From Citrobacter tructae (lineage in GTDB: Bacteria; Pseudomonadota; Gammaproteobacteria; Enterobacterales; Enterobacteriaceae): DNA of 64,000 nt. Positions 36,016 to 48,068 of the stretch are shown here, piece by piece; the stretch's first letter is position 1, and each line of letters opens with the position of its first letter. The stretch covers positions 2,604,001 to 2,668,000 of the forward strand of contig NZ_CP038469.1 in assembly GCF_004684345.1 (NCBI RefSeq). The letters are read 5' to 3'. The position numbers and the translations under genes were made by a program. The notes beneath the pieces are model-generated. The model did no database searches, had not been told where the DNA came from, and saw only the letters and a program-made list of their open reading frames with translations.

Positions 36016-37569
36016 ATGGATATCGTTGGCGGACAAAACTTACGTCAGATGTGGGACGACCTGGCCGAGGTGTACGGAGATAAAACGGCGCTTATTTTCG
36101 AATCCTGTGAAGGAAACGTTCGACAGTTTAGCTATGCCTCACTTAATGAAGAGATTAATCGCACGGCAAATCTTTTTCATTCATTGGGCATACGCAAAGG
36201 CGATAAGGTTGCATTGCATCTGGATAACTGCCCGGAATTCATTTTTTGCTGGTTTGGGCTGGCAAAAATTGGCGCCGTGATGGTACCGATTAACGCCCGC
36301 TTGCTGGGGGAAGAAAGCGCCTGGATCCTGCAAAACAGTCAGGTCAGCTTGTTGGTCACCAGCGCCCAGTTTTATCCTATGTACCGCCAGATAAAACAGG
36401 AAAATACCACACCGCTTAATCACATCTGTCTGATTGGCGAGCAGCTTCCAACTGAAGACGGCGTAAGCCACTTTACCCAACTGCAAGCGCGCCAGTCGGC
36501 CACGCAATGCTATACGCCAGCGTTATCCACTGACGACACGGCGGAAATTCTGTTTACCTCAGGCACCACCTCGCGTCCTAAAGGGGTGGTGATTACCCAC
36601 TATAACCTGCGTTTTGCCGGCTACTACTCCTCCTGGCAAATCGCCCTGCGCGATGACGACGTATACCTGACGGTAATGCCCGCCTTCCACATTGACTGCC
36701 AGTGTACGGCAGCCATGGCAGCTTTTTCCGCAGGCAGTACCTTTGTGCTGATAGAAAAGTACAGCGCCCGGGCCTTCTGGGATCAGGTACGCAAATATCA
36801 GGCGACGGTGACCGAATGCATTCCGATGATGATCCGCACGCTAATGGTGCAGCCCGCAAGCCCGACGGACAAACAGCACAATCTGCGCGAAGTGATGTTC
36901 TATCTCAATTTGTCGGTGCAGGAAAAAGACGATTTTATCGCACGTTTTGGCGTCAGGCTTTTGACCTCCTACGGCATGACGGAAACCATTGTCGGTATTA
37001 TTGGCGACCGCCCAGGTGACAAGCGTCGTTGGCCATCCATTGGCCGCGTGGGCTTTAGTTATGAAGCCGAAATCCGTGACGATCATAATCAGGCGTTACC
37101 TGCCGGAGAGCTTGGCGAAATCTGCATTAAGGGCATACCGGGTAAAACGATATTTAAAGAGTACTACGCACAGCCGCAGGCCACAGCCAGAGCGCTGGAG
37201 TCAGACGGCTGGCTGCATACCGGTGATTCCGGTTACCAGGACGAAGAAGGCTTTTTCTATTTCGTCGACCGCCGCTGCAACATGATTAAACGCGGTGGGG
37301 AAAATGTTTCCTGCGTCGAACTGGAAAATATTATCTCTGCTCACCCTAAAATTCAGGACATTGTCATTGTCGGTATTAAAGACGCTATCCGCGATGAAGC
37401 GATTAAAGCATTCATCGTCCTGAATGAAGGTGAAACATTAAGCGAAACGGAGTTTTTCAGTTTCTGCGAATGCAATATGGCGAAATTTAAGGTTCCCTCT
37501 TTTATGGAGATAAGAGCCGACCTGCCGCGTAATTGTTCAGGAAAAATAATCAAAAAAAATCTGAAATAA
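36016..37569 (+). CDS. caiC: Crotonobetaine/carnitine-CoA ligase
   Basis: ATP-dependent acyl-CoA ligase that activates carnitine, crotonobetaine or gamma-butyrobetaine. It has 517 residues of the ANL/AMP-binding superfamily. The P-loop-like motif LFTSGTTSRPKGVV lies near 178, the YGMTE motif near 322, and the late motifs GWLHTGDSGYQDEEGFFYFV near 396 and the C-terminal GKIIKK supply the catalytic lysine. The preceding 63-bp gap holds only a degenerate REP-like stretch. Confidence 0.96.
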   Translation: MDIVGGQNLRQMWDDLAEVYGDKTALIFESCEGNVRQFSYASLNEEINRTANLFHSLGIRKGDKVALHLDNCPEFIFCWFGLAKIGAVMVPINARLLGEESAWILQNSQVSLLVTSAQFYPMYRQIKQENTTPLNHICLIGEQLPTEDGVSHFTQLQARQSATQCYTPALSTDDTAEILFTSGTTSRPKGVVITHYNLRFAGYYSSWQIALRDDDVYLTVMPAFHIDCQCTAAMAAFSAGSTFVLIEKYSARAFWDQVRKYQATVTECIPMMIRTLMVQPASPTDKQHNLREVMFYLNLSVQEKDDFIARFGVRLLTSYGMTETIVGIIGDRPGDKRRWPSIGRVGFSYEAEIRDDHNQALPAGELGEICIKGIPGKTIFKEYYAQPQATARALESDGWLHTGDSGYQDEEGFFYFVDRRCNMIKRGGENVSCVELENIISAHPKIQDIVIVGIKDAIRDEAIKAFIVLNEGETLSETEFFSFCECNMAKFKVPSFMEIRADLPRNCSGKIIKKNLK

Positions 37570-37622
37570 ACCCACTTGCAGGAATTTCTCCTGCCGGTAA
37601 ACCTATTTTTTGGAGATGAACT

Positions 37623-38408
37623 ATGAGTGAATCATTACATCTGACCCGCAACGGCCCGATTCTGGAAATTACATTAGATCGCCCAAAAGCGAATGCCATT
37701 GACGCCAAAACCAGTTTTGCCATGGGCGAGGCTTTTCTTAATTTCCGTGACGATCCGGAATTGCGCGTAGCGATCATCACCGGCGGCGGTGAGAAATTCT
37801 TTTCCGCAGGCTGGGACTTAAAAGCGGCGGCTGAAGGTGAAGCGCCAGATGCTGACTTTGGTCCAGGCGGTTTTGCCGGTTTAACGGAAATCTTCGACCT
37901 GGACAAACCAGTCATTGCAGCGGTAAACGGATATGCTTTCGGCGGAGGATTCGAGCTGGCGCTCGCGGCAGACTTTATCGTCTGCGCGGAAAACGCCAGC
38001 TTTGCGTTACCGGAAGCGAAACTCGGTATCGTGCCAGACAGCGGCGGTGTACTGCGCCTGCCCAAGCTGTTGCCGCCTGCTATCGTCAACGAAATGGTGA
38101 TGACCGGCAGACGGATGAGCGCCGAAGAAGCACTGCGCTGGGGGATTGTGAACCGCGTCGTCAGCCAGTCTGAACTGATGGACAGCGCTCGCGAACTGGC
38201 GCAGCAGTTGGTGAATAGCGCCCCGCTGGCTATCGCTGCGCTGAAAGAGATTTACCGTGCAACCAGCGAAATGCCGGTAGAAGAAGGTTACCGTTTCATC
38301 CGTAGCGGTGCGCTGAAACATTACCCGGCAGTGCTGCACTCGGAAGATGCGCTTGAAGGACCGCAGGCGTTTGCCGAAAAACGCGATCCGGTGTGGAAAG
38401 GACGCTGA
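37623..38408 (+). CDS. caiD: Carnitinyl-CoA dehydratase
   Basis: Crotonase-fold enzyme that dehydrates L-carnitinyl-CoA to crotonobetainyl-CoA. It has 261 residues, as in E. coli. The oxyanion-hole segments are GEKFFSAGWDLKAA near 55 and NGYAFGGGFELALAADF near 101, and the glutamate-bearing ALPEAKLGIVPDSGG lies near 127. Fifth cai gene, with caiE 6 bases downstream. Confidence 0.97.
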   Translation: MSESLHLTRNGPILEITLDRPKANAIDAKTSFAMGEAFLNFRDDPELRVAIITGGGEKFFSAGWDLKAAAEGEAPDADFGPGGFAGLTEIFDLDKPVIAAVNGYAFGGGFELALAADFIVCAENASFALPEAKLGIVPDSGGVLRLPKLLPPAIVNEMVMTGRRMSAEEALRWGIVNRVVSQSELMDSARELAQQLVNSAPLAIAALKEIYRATSEMPVEEGYRFIRSGALKHYPAVLHSEDALEGPQAFAEKRDPVWKGR

Positions 38409-38414
38409 TATCTC

Positions 38415-39011
38415 ATGAGCTATTACGCCTTTGAAGGCCTGATTCCGGTAGTGCATCCAGAGGCGTATGTCCATCCCAGCGCCGTGTTGATCGGCGATGT
38501 GATCGTGGGGGCTGGCGTCTACGTCGGCCCACTCGCCTCACTGCGCGGCGACTATGGTCGCCTGATCCTTGAAGCTGGCTCAAACCTTCAGGATGGCTGC
38601 ATCATGCATGGTTACTGCGACACCGATACCATCGTGCATGAAAATGGGCACATTGGACACGGCGCGATCCTGCACGGTTGCGTGGTTGGCAGGGATGCGC
38701 TGGTCGGCATGAACAGCGTCATTATGGACGGCGCGTTCATTGGCGAAGAGAGCATTGTCGCCGCCATGAGCTTTGTTAAAGCCGGGTTTACCGGTGAGGC
38801 AAGGCAACTTCTGGTCGGTTCACCTGCTCGCGTACTACGCGAAGTCACAGACCAGGAGCTGCACTGGAAGCGGTTGAATACCAAAGAGTATCAGGATCTT
38901 GCGGTCCGCTGTCGGGCAGGGTTACGCGAAACGCAGCCATTAACACAGGTTGATGAAAACCGCCCGCGCCTGAAAGGCACGACAGAGGTAAAACCGAAGT
39001 CAGCATCGTAA
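38415..39011 (+). CDS. caiE: Carnitine metabolism protein CaiE
   Basis: Left-handed beta-helix protein of the hexapeptide-repeat, gamma-carbonic-anhydrase-like family, 198 residues. In E. coli it raises CaiB and CaiD activity and may take part in cofactor synthesis; its exact reaction is unproven. Hexapeptide repeats run from about 20 to 140, with the metal-ligand-type histidines in GCIMHGYCD, HIGHGAILHG. It lacks no recognisable part. Last gene of caiTABCDE. Confidence 0.94.
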   Translation: MSYYAFEGLIPVVHPEAYVHPSAVLIGDVIVGAGVYVGPLASLRGDYGRLILEAGSNLQDGCIMHGYCDTDTIVHENGHIGHGAILHGCVVGRDALVGMNSVIMDGAFIGEESIVAAMSFVKAGFTGEARQLLVGSPARVLREVTDQELHWKRLNTKEYQDLAVRCRAGLRETQPLTQVDENRPRLKGTTEVKPKSAS

Positions 39012-39016
39012 ATTCA

Positions 39017-39075
39017 TGCCGGATGGCGCTTACCCACTCTACAAAGTGTCTTGTTGTAGCCTGGAGCCATCCGAC
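39017..39075. repeat. REP-like element between caiE and caiF
   Basis: TGCCGGATGGCGCTTACCC and TTGTAGCCTGGAGCCATCCGA form a long imperfect REP hairpin in the 74-bp gap between the convergent caiE and caiF ends; it probably closes both transcripts. Confidence 0.65.
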
Positions 39076-39085
39076 AAATCAGGCA

Positions 39086-39481
39086 CTATCGACGCATACT
39101 TTTTGACAGCATCATCTGCCATTTCTGCTCACGGTTAAGCTCTGTTGGGGGAACAGCTGACAGACGTGGCGTTTTCGCCACACTCAATTTTTTTTCCTGC
39201 ATACCGTGGTTCAATCGGCGATAAAGCTGAGGATCAATACTCACAACTTTCACCAGACGCTGGCACTGACATCCGCGACCCGCAAGTTGATTGGGGATCA
39301 TCTTAACTTCACAAACTATTTCGCTCACTTCCGAAAGAATATAAGAGAGCGTATTGATCGCTTTGCAATGTTCAATATCGAACTGACGGGAAATCTCTTT
39401 TGCCGTCACCCAACGATCTTCTGCCATGATCCAATCAGAAATTAACAAATAAAGCGGTCTTTCAACATATTCTTCACACAT
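39086..39481 (-). CDS. caiF: Transcriptional activator of cai and fix, CaiF
   Basis: Carnitine-responsive activator of the divergent cai and fix operons (131 residues as in E. coli). The N-terminal half resembles a winged helix (WVTAKEISRQFDIEHCKAIN near 24-44), and a cysteine pair lies in GRGCQCQRLVK. The C-terminus LNREQKWQMMLSKSMRR is strongly conserved. The ATG at 39481 (MCEEYVERPLYLL) is chosen over the GTG at 39487 by similarity. A possible CRP site lies about 117 bp upstream. Confidence 0.93.
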   Translation of the reverse strand: MCEEYVERPLYLLISDWIMAEDRWVTAKEISRQFDIEHCKAINTLSYILSEVSEIVCEVKMIPNQLAGRGCQCQRLVKVVSIDPQLYRRLNHGMQEKKLSVAKTPRLSAVPPTELNREQKWQMMLSKSMRR

Positions 39482-39597
39482 AAGCACACCATTTCACAAA
39501 TTAAAAATCTGGCTACGGCTTGTCAGGAATTAATAAAAACAAAGCCATATTAAAATTGTGTATATAGGGGATAGTATGCGACTTAAATATTGATTAG

Positions 39598-39613
39598 TGT
39601 GAGCAATATCGCG
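39598..39613. promoter_or_regulatory. Possible CRP site upstream of caiF
   Basis: TGTGAGCAATATCGCG has a perfect first half-site and a weak second half (TCGCG for TCACA). caiF is CRP-dependent in E. coli, which makes the position plausible, but the match is poor. Confidence 0.35.
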
Positions 39614-39671
39614 CTTATTACATTGAAAATGTGTTTATAGAACCCTATTTCCACCAAGAATGACCTGATTG

Positions 39672-39704
39672 AATAAAAAAACGGTTTCTTTACAGAAACC
39701 GTTT
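39672..39704 (-). terminator. Intrinsic terminator after carB
   Basis: AAACGGTTTCT and AGAAACCGTTT (39679-39689 and 39694-39704) form an 11-bp stem with a TTAC loop. Read on the minus strand it is followed by a T-rich run, so it ends carAB transcription. A second hairpin, GTCCGGT...ACCGGAC, lies between it and the carB stop. Confidence 0.85.
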
Positions 39705-39756
39705 CGAATTATATTGAAAGTCCGGTTAACGCAAGAATTACCGGACCTTCTGTTTA

Positions 39757-42981
<3,225 letters not shown>

Positions 42982-42999
42982 GGCTCTTTTAACTCCTGA

Positions 43000-44148
43000 T
43001 TATTTCGCGGACTGACGGTATTGCTCAATAAGCTCGATAAAGTGGTCGAACAGCGGCGCTGCATCGTGCGGACCCGGACTCGCTTCAGGGTGGCCCTGGA
43101 AGCTGAACGCCGGTTTATCGGTACGATGAATCCCTTGCAGGGTGCCGTCGAACAGTGACTTGTGGGTCACGCGCAGGTTGGCAGGCATGGAGGCTTCATC
43201 GACCGCAAAACCATGGTTCTGCGCGGTGATCATCACTGTGTTGTTATCAATATCTTTTACCGGATGGTTACCGCCGTGGTGGCCGAACTTCATCTTGATG
43301 GTCTTCGCACCGCTCGCCAGCGCCAGTAGCTGATGGCCGAGGCAGATACCAAATACCGGGATATCGGTTTCGAGGAATTTTTGAATCGCGGCAATCGCAT
43401 AATCACACGGTGCCGGGTCGCCTGGACCGTTGGACAGGAAGATCCCGTCCGGATTCAGCTTCAGCACGTCTTCTGCGGAGGTCTTCGCAGGCACAACCGT
43501 CAGGCGGCAGCCGCGATCCACCAGCATACGCAGAATGTTGCGTTTCGCACCAAAATCGTAGGCCACGACGTGGAACGACAGCTCTTCTTCGGACTTCGCT
43601 TCCGGCAGTTCCCCTGCCAGCGTCCAGCTCCCCTGCGTCCAGTTATACGGTTCTGTCGTGGTAACTTCTTTTGCCAGATCCATGCCGTTCAGGCCCGGGA
43701 AGGCTTTCGCTTTTTCCAGCGCCAGCGCCGCATCCAGGCTATCGCCTGCGACGATGCAGCCGTTTTGAGCGCCCTTCTCACGCAGCAGACGGGTCAGCTT
43801 ACGGGTATCAATATCGGCAATCGCCACAATGTTATGGCGCTTCAGGTAAGCAGAGAGGTCTTCGGTATTGCGGTAGTTGCTGGCAATCAGTGGCAGGTCA
43901 CGGATGACCAAGCCTTGCGCATGTACCTGGGAGGATTCTGCATCGGCTTCATTGGTGCCGACATTGCCGATATGAGGATAAGTAAGAGTGACGATTTGGC
44001 GGGAATAGGAAGGATCAGTGAGGATTTCTTGATAACCGGTCATTGAAGTATTGAAAACGACTTCCCCAACCGCCGAACCTGTTGCCCCAATGGCCCGACC
44101 GTGAAACTGGGTTCCGTCTTCCAGAACCAATAGCGCTGACTTAATCAA
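43000..44148 (-). CDS. carA: Carbamoyl-phosphate synthase small subunit
   Basis: Glutamine amidotransferase subunit that supplies ammonia to CarB (382 residues). The class I glutaminase triad is visible: the cysteine in VFGICLGHQLLALA near 269, then His and Glu in FQGHPEASPGPHD near 353-355. The start is TTG at 44148 (LIKSALLVLEDGTQ, read as Met), preceded by GGAGGG with 4 bases between, as in E. coli. The longer frame from ATG 44175 would read through the ribosome site and an ARG box and is rejected. Confidence 0.96.
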   Translation of the reverse strand: MIKSALLVLEDGTQFHGRAIGATGSAVGEVVFNTSMTGYQEILTDPSYSRQIVTLTYPHIGNVGTNEADAESSQVHAQGLVIRDLPLIASNYRNTEDLSAYLKRHNIVAIADIDTRKLTRLLREKGAQNGCIVAGDSLDAALALEKAKAFPGLNGMDLAKEVTTTEPYNWTQGSWTLAGELPEAKSEEELSFHVVAYDFGAKRNILRMLVDRGCRLTVVPAKTSAEDVLKLNPDGIFLSNGPGDPAPCDYAIAAIQKFLETDIPVFGICLGHQLLALASGAKTIKMKFGHHGGNHPVKDIDNNTVMITAQNHGFAVDEASMPANLRVTHKSLFDGTLQGIHRTDKPAFSFQGHPEASPGPHDAAPLFDHFIELIEQYRQSAK

Positions 44149-44158
44149 AACACCCTCC

Positions 44159-44197
44159 AGAGAATATTCACTCACTTTATTTGCATATTAATTCATT
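44159..44197 (-). promoter_or_regulatory. Tandem ARG boxes of carAB
   Basis: On the minus strand AATGAATTAATATGCAAA (44197-44180) and AGTGAGTGAATATTCTCT (44176-44159) are two 18-bp ArgR boxes separated by exactly 3 bp, the E. coli carAB P2 arrangement. The rest of the 456-bp region up to dapB is AT-rich. ACGCAAACAGTGTTAA at 44386-44401 is a possible PurR site for the distal P1 promoter, and the dapB terminator lies at its far end. Confidence 0.85.
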
Positions 44198-44520
44198 AAC
44201 ACGTCATGAATCAATGCAAATTTGCTTACCTATGGATTTCTGGCAAACGGCGGCATTCTAGAGACAGCCCGGATAAAAGTCTACCCAAAAGGGCAATTTT
44301 TATTATTATTTTACGCCACTGAGGTTAATCATGCGATTTAACAGGCAAAAAGATCAGCTAAGTAAAGGTAGAAAACGCTTGCGGAACGCAAACAGTGTTA
44401 AAAAGAGAACGACCCTGAGAAAAAGTGGACCATTTGGTCAAAATTCACATTAAAGCAACAAAAAACACCAACAAAACATTGTAAAACATGAAACTAAGTA
44501 GAAAATAACATCTGAACAAT

Positions 44521-44549
44521 AAAAATAAAAGGGCAATAAAATATTGCCC
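44521..44549 (-). terminator. Intrinsic terminator after dapB
   Basis: GGGCAATA (44531-44538) pairs with TATTGCCC (44542-44549). On the minus strand the stem is followed by TTTTATTTTT, a good intrinsic terminator about 56 bp past the dapB stop. Confidence 0.85.
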
Positions 44550-44604
44550 CATGTAATCAACTAATTACGATTACCATAACCACATCACGAAGGGTAATTA
44601 AATC

Positions 44605-45426
44605 TTATAAATTGCGTAAATCAAGCACATCACGCATATCAAAAAGACCATTTGATTTAGATTTTAACCAAAGAGCCGATCTCACCGCACCGTTAGCAAA
44701 CGTCATACGGCTGGAGGCTTTGTGCGTAATCTCAATACGTTCGCCAATATCAGCGAACATCGCGGTATGTTCCCCGACGATGTCACCTGCTCGCACCGTG
44801 GCAAAGCCGATCGTGCCAGGTACGCGCTCACCGGTATAGCCCTCACGTGAGTAGACGGCACAGTCCTTCAAATCTTTATCCAGTGCCCCGGCAATCGCCT
44901 CCCCCATCGCTAACGCGGTGCCTGACGGCGCATCCACTTTATGACGGTGATGGGCTTCGATAATTTCGATATCGGTATAATCCCCCATCACTTTCGCCGC
45001 TTTTTCCAGTAGTTTCAGCATGACGTTAACACCCACGCTAAAGTTAGCGGCGAAAACGATGCCAATCTCCTGCGCGGCATCGCGAATAGCCTGTTTGCCC
45101 GCCTCATCAAAACCTGTAGTGCCAATGACCATCCCTTTGCCATGCTGACGGCAAAACGCAAGATGTGTCAGCGTGCCTTCCGGACGGGTAAAATCGATGA
45201 AAATATCAAAATCATCTTTAATCGCCTCAAGGCTGCTTTGCACGGTAACGCCCGTCTTCCCGGCTCCCGCTAACTCCCCCGCATCGCTGCCCAGCAGCGA
45301 AGACCCTTCGCGCTCCAGCGCTGCACCGAGCTGTACGCCATCCATGCCGAGGGTGGCCTGAATCAACTGACGCCCCATGCGTCCTCCGGCTCCCGCGATG
45401 GCAACGCGGATTTGTGCATATTGCAT
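44605..45426 (-). CDS. dapB: 4-hydroxy-tetrahydrodipicolinate reductase
   Basis: NAD(P)H-dependent reductase in the diaminopimelate/lysine pathway, needed for peptidoglycan. It has 273 residues, as in E. coli. The nucleotide motif is VAIAGAGGRMGRQL near 8-21, and the catalytic/substrate motif EAHHRHKVDAPSGTA near 157-171 carries the conserved His pair and Lys. Monocistronic here, with a clear terminator downstream and a 173-bp 5' region toward rihC. Confidence 0.98.
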   Translation of the reverse strand: MQYAQIRVAIAGAGGRMGRQLIQATLGMDGVQLGAALEREGSSLLGSDAGELAGAGKTGVTVQSSLEAIKDDFDIFIDFTRPEGTLTHLAFCRQHGKGMVIGTTGFDEAGKQAIRDAAQEIGIVFAANFSVGVNVMLKLLEKAAKVMGDYTDIEIIEAHHRHKVDAPSGTALAMGEAIAGALDKDLKDCAVYSREGYTGERVPGTIGFATVRAGDIVGEHTAMFADIGERIEITHKASSRMTFANGAVRSALWLKSKSNGLFDMRDVLDLRNL

Positions 45427-45599
45427 AGCTATTCTCTTTTGTTAATTTTACGTAAATCGTTTTCAGAGTAACCAGCGTATCGCTGCGCCGCCAGCCGAAA
45501 ACGTCGATAATTAGAATTTAATGATAAACAGGGAGAGATATCAGTAAAAGACATGACACTACGGAATAAGCAGCATCATATCGTTATATCGTGCAGACA

Positions 45600-46514
45600 T
45601 CAGGGTGCCAGCGACATCACGTGAGCAACCCACTGTTGAAAACCTTCTACATTCAGCCCCAGCGCCACCTGTGCATTTGCCGGTTGACCAAGTCGACCTT
45701 CAATATCCACCACCGTCGTACCCGACGTATATTCCCCCTGCGTTTCTACTGCCACAAAGCACGGCTTCATTGTGAACAGATCCGGGCGGACCAACCAGGC
45801 AATGGCGCAGAGATCGTGCATGCGCAATCCCGTATTCATACTACCGCTACGATAATGGCTAAACAGCGCGTGCAGCATTTTTCCCGTCTGATTAAGTTGT
45901 GACAATGTCGCCAGATACTCCGGCGCGAGCATCGCCTGGTTAGTGACATCCAGGCCACACATCACAATCTCCAGCCCGCTCTGGAAGACTTTCGCAGCAG
46001 CCTCAGGGTCGATTGCAATGTTAAATTCCGCGTTTGGCGTAAAGTTACCACGCCCGGCAGAGCCACCCATCATCACCAGGCGGCGAATATTGAATACGCA
46101 TTCAGGATAATGGATCAGCAGCAACGCAATATTCGTCAAGGGGCCAATCGCCACCAGCGTAACAGGCTGCGGGGCGTGCATCAGCACGTCGCGAATAGCC
46201 TGGAAGGCGGGTTTTGCCATCGGTTGGCGATCGTGTTCGACAAAATCATATCCTGCCATGCCGGACTCACCGTGCACAGAAGCCGCATCGCGCAGCGGTC
46301 GCACCAGCGGCATGGATGCCCCCTGCGCCAGCGGAATATCCGCATTCCAGAAATGCAGCAACTGCAACGCATTGCGGGTGGTTTTTTCCACCGAAACATT
46401 GCCCGCTACTGTGGTCATCAGTTGCAGATCCAGCTCAGGGGCAAACAGCGCAGCGGCAATGGCGGCGGCATCATCAATGCCAGGATCGGTATCAAGAATG
46501 ATCGGTAAGCGCAT
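45600..46514 (-). CDS. rihC: Ribonucleoside hydrolase RihC
   Basis: Cytoplasmic hydrolase that splits purine and pyrimidine ribonucleosides into base and ribose for salvage. It has 304 residues. The calcium-binding N-terminal signature is IILDTDPGIDDAAAI at 6-20, and a late ligand lies in GLRMHDLCAIAWL near 230-242. The frame is open to 46553, but the ATG at 46514 (MRLPIILDTDPG) is right; its ribosome site GGAG lies directly after the T-run of the ispH terminator. Confidence 0.97.
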   Translation of the reverse strand: MRLPIILDTDPGIDDAAAIAAALFAPELDLQLMTTVAGNVSVEKTTRNALQLLHFWNADIPLAQGASMPLVRPLRDAASVHGESGMAGYDFVEHDRQPMAKPAFQAIRDVLMHAPQPVTLVAIGPLTNIALLLIHYPECVFNIRRLVMMGGSAGRGNFTPNAEFNIAIDPEAAAKVFQSGLEIVMCGLDVTNQAMLAPEYLATLSQLNQTGKMLHALFSHYRSGSMNTGLRMHDLCAIAWLVRPDLFTMKPCFVAVETQGEYTSGTTVVDIEGRLGQPANAQVALGLNVEGFQQWVAHVMSLAP

Positions 46515-46523
46515 GGTTTCTCC

Positions 46524-46553
46524 AAAAAAAATGCCAGACGTTAGGTCTGGCAT
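46524..46553 (-). terminator. Intrinsic terminator after ispH
   Basis: ATGCCAGAC (46531-46539) and GTCTGGCAT (46545-46553) form a perfect 9-bp stem. On the minus strand it is followed by a T-run (46530-46524). It ends the ribF-ileS-lspA-fkpB-ispH transcript just 10 bases before the rihC ATG. Confidence 0.9.
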
Positions 46554-46579
46554 CTTCTCATAATAGGTAAGTGAAAGTT

Positions 46580-47530
46580 TTACTCTACTTCACGAACATC
46601 CACACGCAGCTCTTTAGGCACTTCGAAAACAATGTTCTCTTCGCGTCCTTCCAGTGGAACAGGTTCTCCACCACCAAACTCCTGCAGACGAGTAATCACG
46701 TTCTGCACCAGAATATCCGGAGCAGAAGCGCCAGCGGTCACGCCGACACATGCCGCGTCTTTCACCCACAACTCCTGGATATCAGTGGCATCGTCGATCA
46801 GGTATGCTGCCTTGCCCATACGCTGAGCCAGCTCGGCCAGACGGTTGGAGTTAGAGGAGTTTTTCGAACCGACCACCAGAACCACATCAGCTTGTTCCGC
46901 CAGCGCACGGACAGCTTCCTGACGGTTAGTGGTGGCATAGCAGATATCGTCTTTGCGTGGCCCGACAATTTTCGGGAAACGGTTACGCAGTGCGTCAATT
47001 ACGTCAGAGGTGTCGTCCACGGAGAGCGTGGTCTGCGTCATAAACGACAGCTTCGCTTCGTTTTTAACGTCCAGCGTCCGCACATCATCCGGTGATTCAA
47101 CCAGGTACATGCCCCCTTGCGGGTTGCTGTACTGGCCCATCGTGCCTTCAACTTCCGGGTGTCCGGCGTGACCAATCAGAATCGACTCTTCTCCACGACG
47201 GCTGGCGCGGGCGACTTCCATATGTACTTTGGTCACCAGCGGGCAGGTTGCATCAAAGACCGTGAGATCTCGGCCTTTGGCTTCGTTACGCACAGCCTGA
47301 GACACACCGTGGGCAGAGAAGATCAGGATCGCACCGTCCGGCACTTCACTGATTTGCTCGATAAAAATCGCCCCGCGCTCGCGCAGGCTATCCACCACAT
47401 AGCGGTTATGCACCACCTCATGGCGGACATAAATCGGCGCGCCGTAAATAGCCAGCGCGTTTTCCACAATGCTGATAGCGCGGTCTACGCCGGCGCAAAA
47501 ACCGCGCGGGTTGGCCAACAGGATCTGCAT
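46580..47530 (-). CDS. ispH: 4-hydroxy-3-methylbut-2-enyl diphosphate reductase
   Basis: Last enzyme of the MEP isoprenoid pathway, reducing HMBPP to IPP and DMAPP with a [4Fe-4S] cluster. It has 316 residues, as in E. coli. The three cluster cysteines are Cys12 (NPRGFCAGVDRA), Cys96 (FDATCPLVTKVH) and one in DAACVGVTAGASAP near 197. The frame is open to 47629, but the ATG at 47530 (MQILLANPRGF) is chosen by similarity and lies one base after the fkpB stop. Confidence 0.98.
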   Translation of the reverse strand: MQILLANPRGFCAGVDRAISIVENALAIYGAPIYVRHEVVHNRYVVDSLRERGAIFIEQISEVPDGAILIFSAHGVSQAVRNEAKGRDLTVFDATCPLVTKVHMEVARASRRGEESILIGHAGHPEVEGTMGQYSNPQGGMYLVESPDDVRTLDVKNEAKLSFMTQTTLSVDDTSDVIDALRNRFPKIVGPRKDDICYATTNRQEAVRALAEQADVVLVVGSKNSSNSNRLAELAQRMGKAAYLIDDATDIQELWVKDAACVGVTAGASAPDILVQNVITRLQEFGGGEPVPLEGREENIVFEVPKELRVDVREVE

Positions 47531-47531
47531 T

Positions 47532-47981
47532 TTACGCCTCCAGTGCCGGTTCGACTTCCAGCACTTCAATATCAAAATGAACGGTATGCCCGGCCAGCGG
47601 ATGGTTGAAGTCAACCGTGATCGAGTCACCGTTGATTTCGCGGATCACGCCTGGCATCTCACTGCCGTCCATTGCGGTAAAGAGCATGATTGCGCCAATT
47701 TCTGGCTCACCCGCGTCCATAAACTCCCGACGCGAGAAATACTGAATGAGATCCGGGCTTGATACGCCAAAAGCAGCGTCCGGCTCCAGAGCAAAAGTGG
47801 TTTTATCGCCCTCCTTTAACCCCAGCAAATGTTGCTCCAGTCCTTCAGACAGAGAACCGTCGCCCAGGCGAAACAGCGCAGGCTTGCCGTTATTGCGGGT
47901 TGACTCTGCGGTGGAGCCATCGTCGAGCTTTAAAGTGAAGTGCACCAGCACCGCACTGTTACTCTGTACTGATTTAGACAT
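47532..47981 (-). CDS. fkpB: FKBP-type peptidyl-prolyl isomerase FkpB (SlpA)
   Basis: Cytoplasmic SlyD/SlpA-type FKBP with prolyl isomerase and chaperone activity (149 residues). Family segments: VLVHFTLKLDDGSTAEST near 10, FRLGDGSLSEGLEQHLLGLK near 38, and the insert-in-flap domain near 72-125. It lies between lspA and ispH as in E. coli, and is followed by ispH after one base. A REP hairpin precedes it. Confidence 0.95.
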   Translation of the reverse strand: MSKSVQSNSAVLVHFTLKLDDGSTAESTRNNGKPALFRLGDGSLSEGLEQHLLGLKEGDKTTFALEPDAAFGVSSPDLIQYFSRREFMDAGEPEIGAIMLFTAMDGSEMPGVIREINGDSITVDFNHPLAGHTVHFDIEVLEVEPALEA

Positions 47982-48033
47982 GCAGATTGCTCACATAGTG
48001 TGCCCGAAGGCGAAAAGGTCGATAAAACTGTAG

Positions 48034-48063
48034 GCCGGATAAGGTGTAAACACCCCATCCGGC
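48034..48063. repeat. REP element between lspA and fkpB
   Basis: GCCGGATAAGGTG and CACCCCATCCGGC form a REP stem-loop in the 87-bp gap within the ribF-to-ispH cluster. It lies just past the lspA stop and could set different mRNA levels on its two sides. Confidence 0.75.
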
Positions 48064-48068
48064 ATTTT

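Noticed and set aside
44149..44175. Upstream ATG at 44175 as carA start
   Set aside because: It would place the GGAGGG ribosome site and part of an ARG box inside the coding region; the TTG at 44148 matches the known E. coli start.
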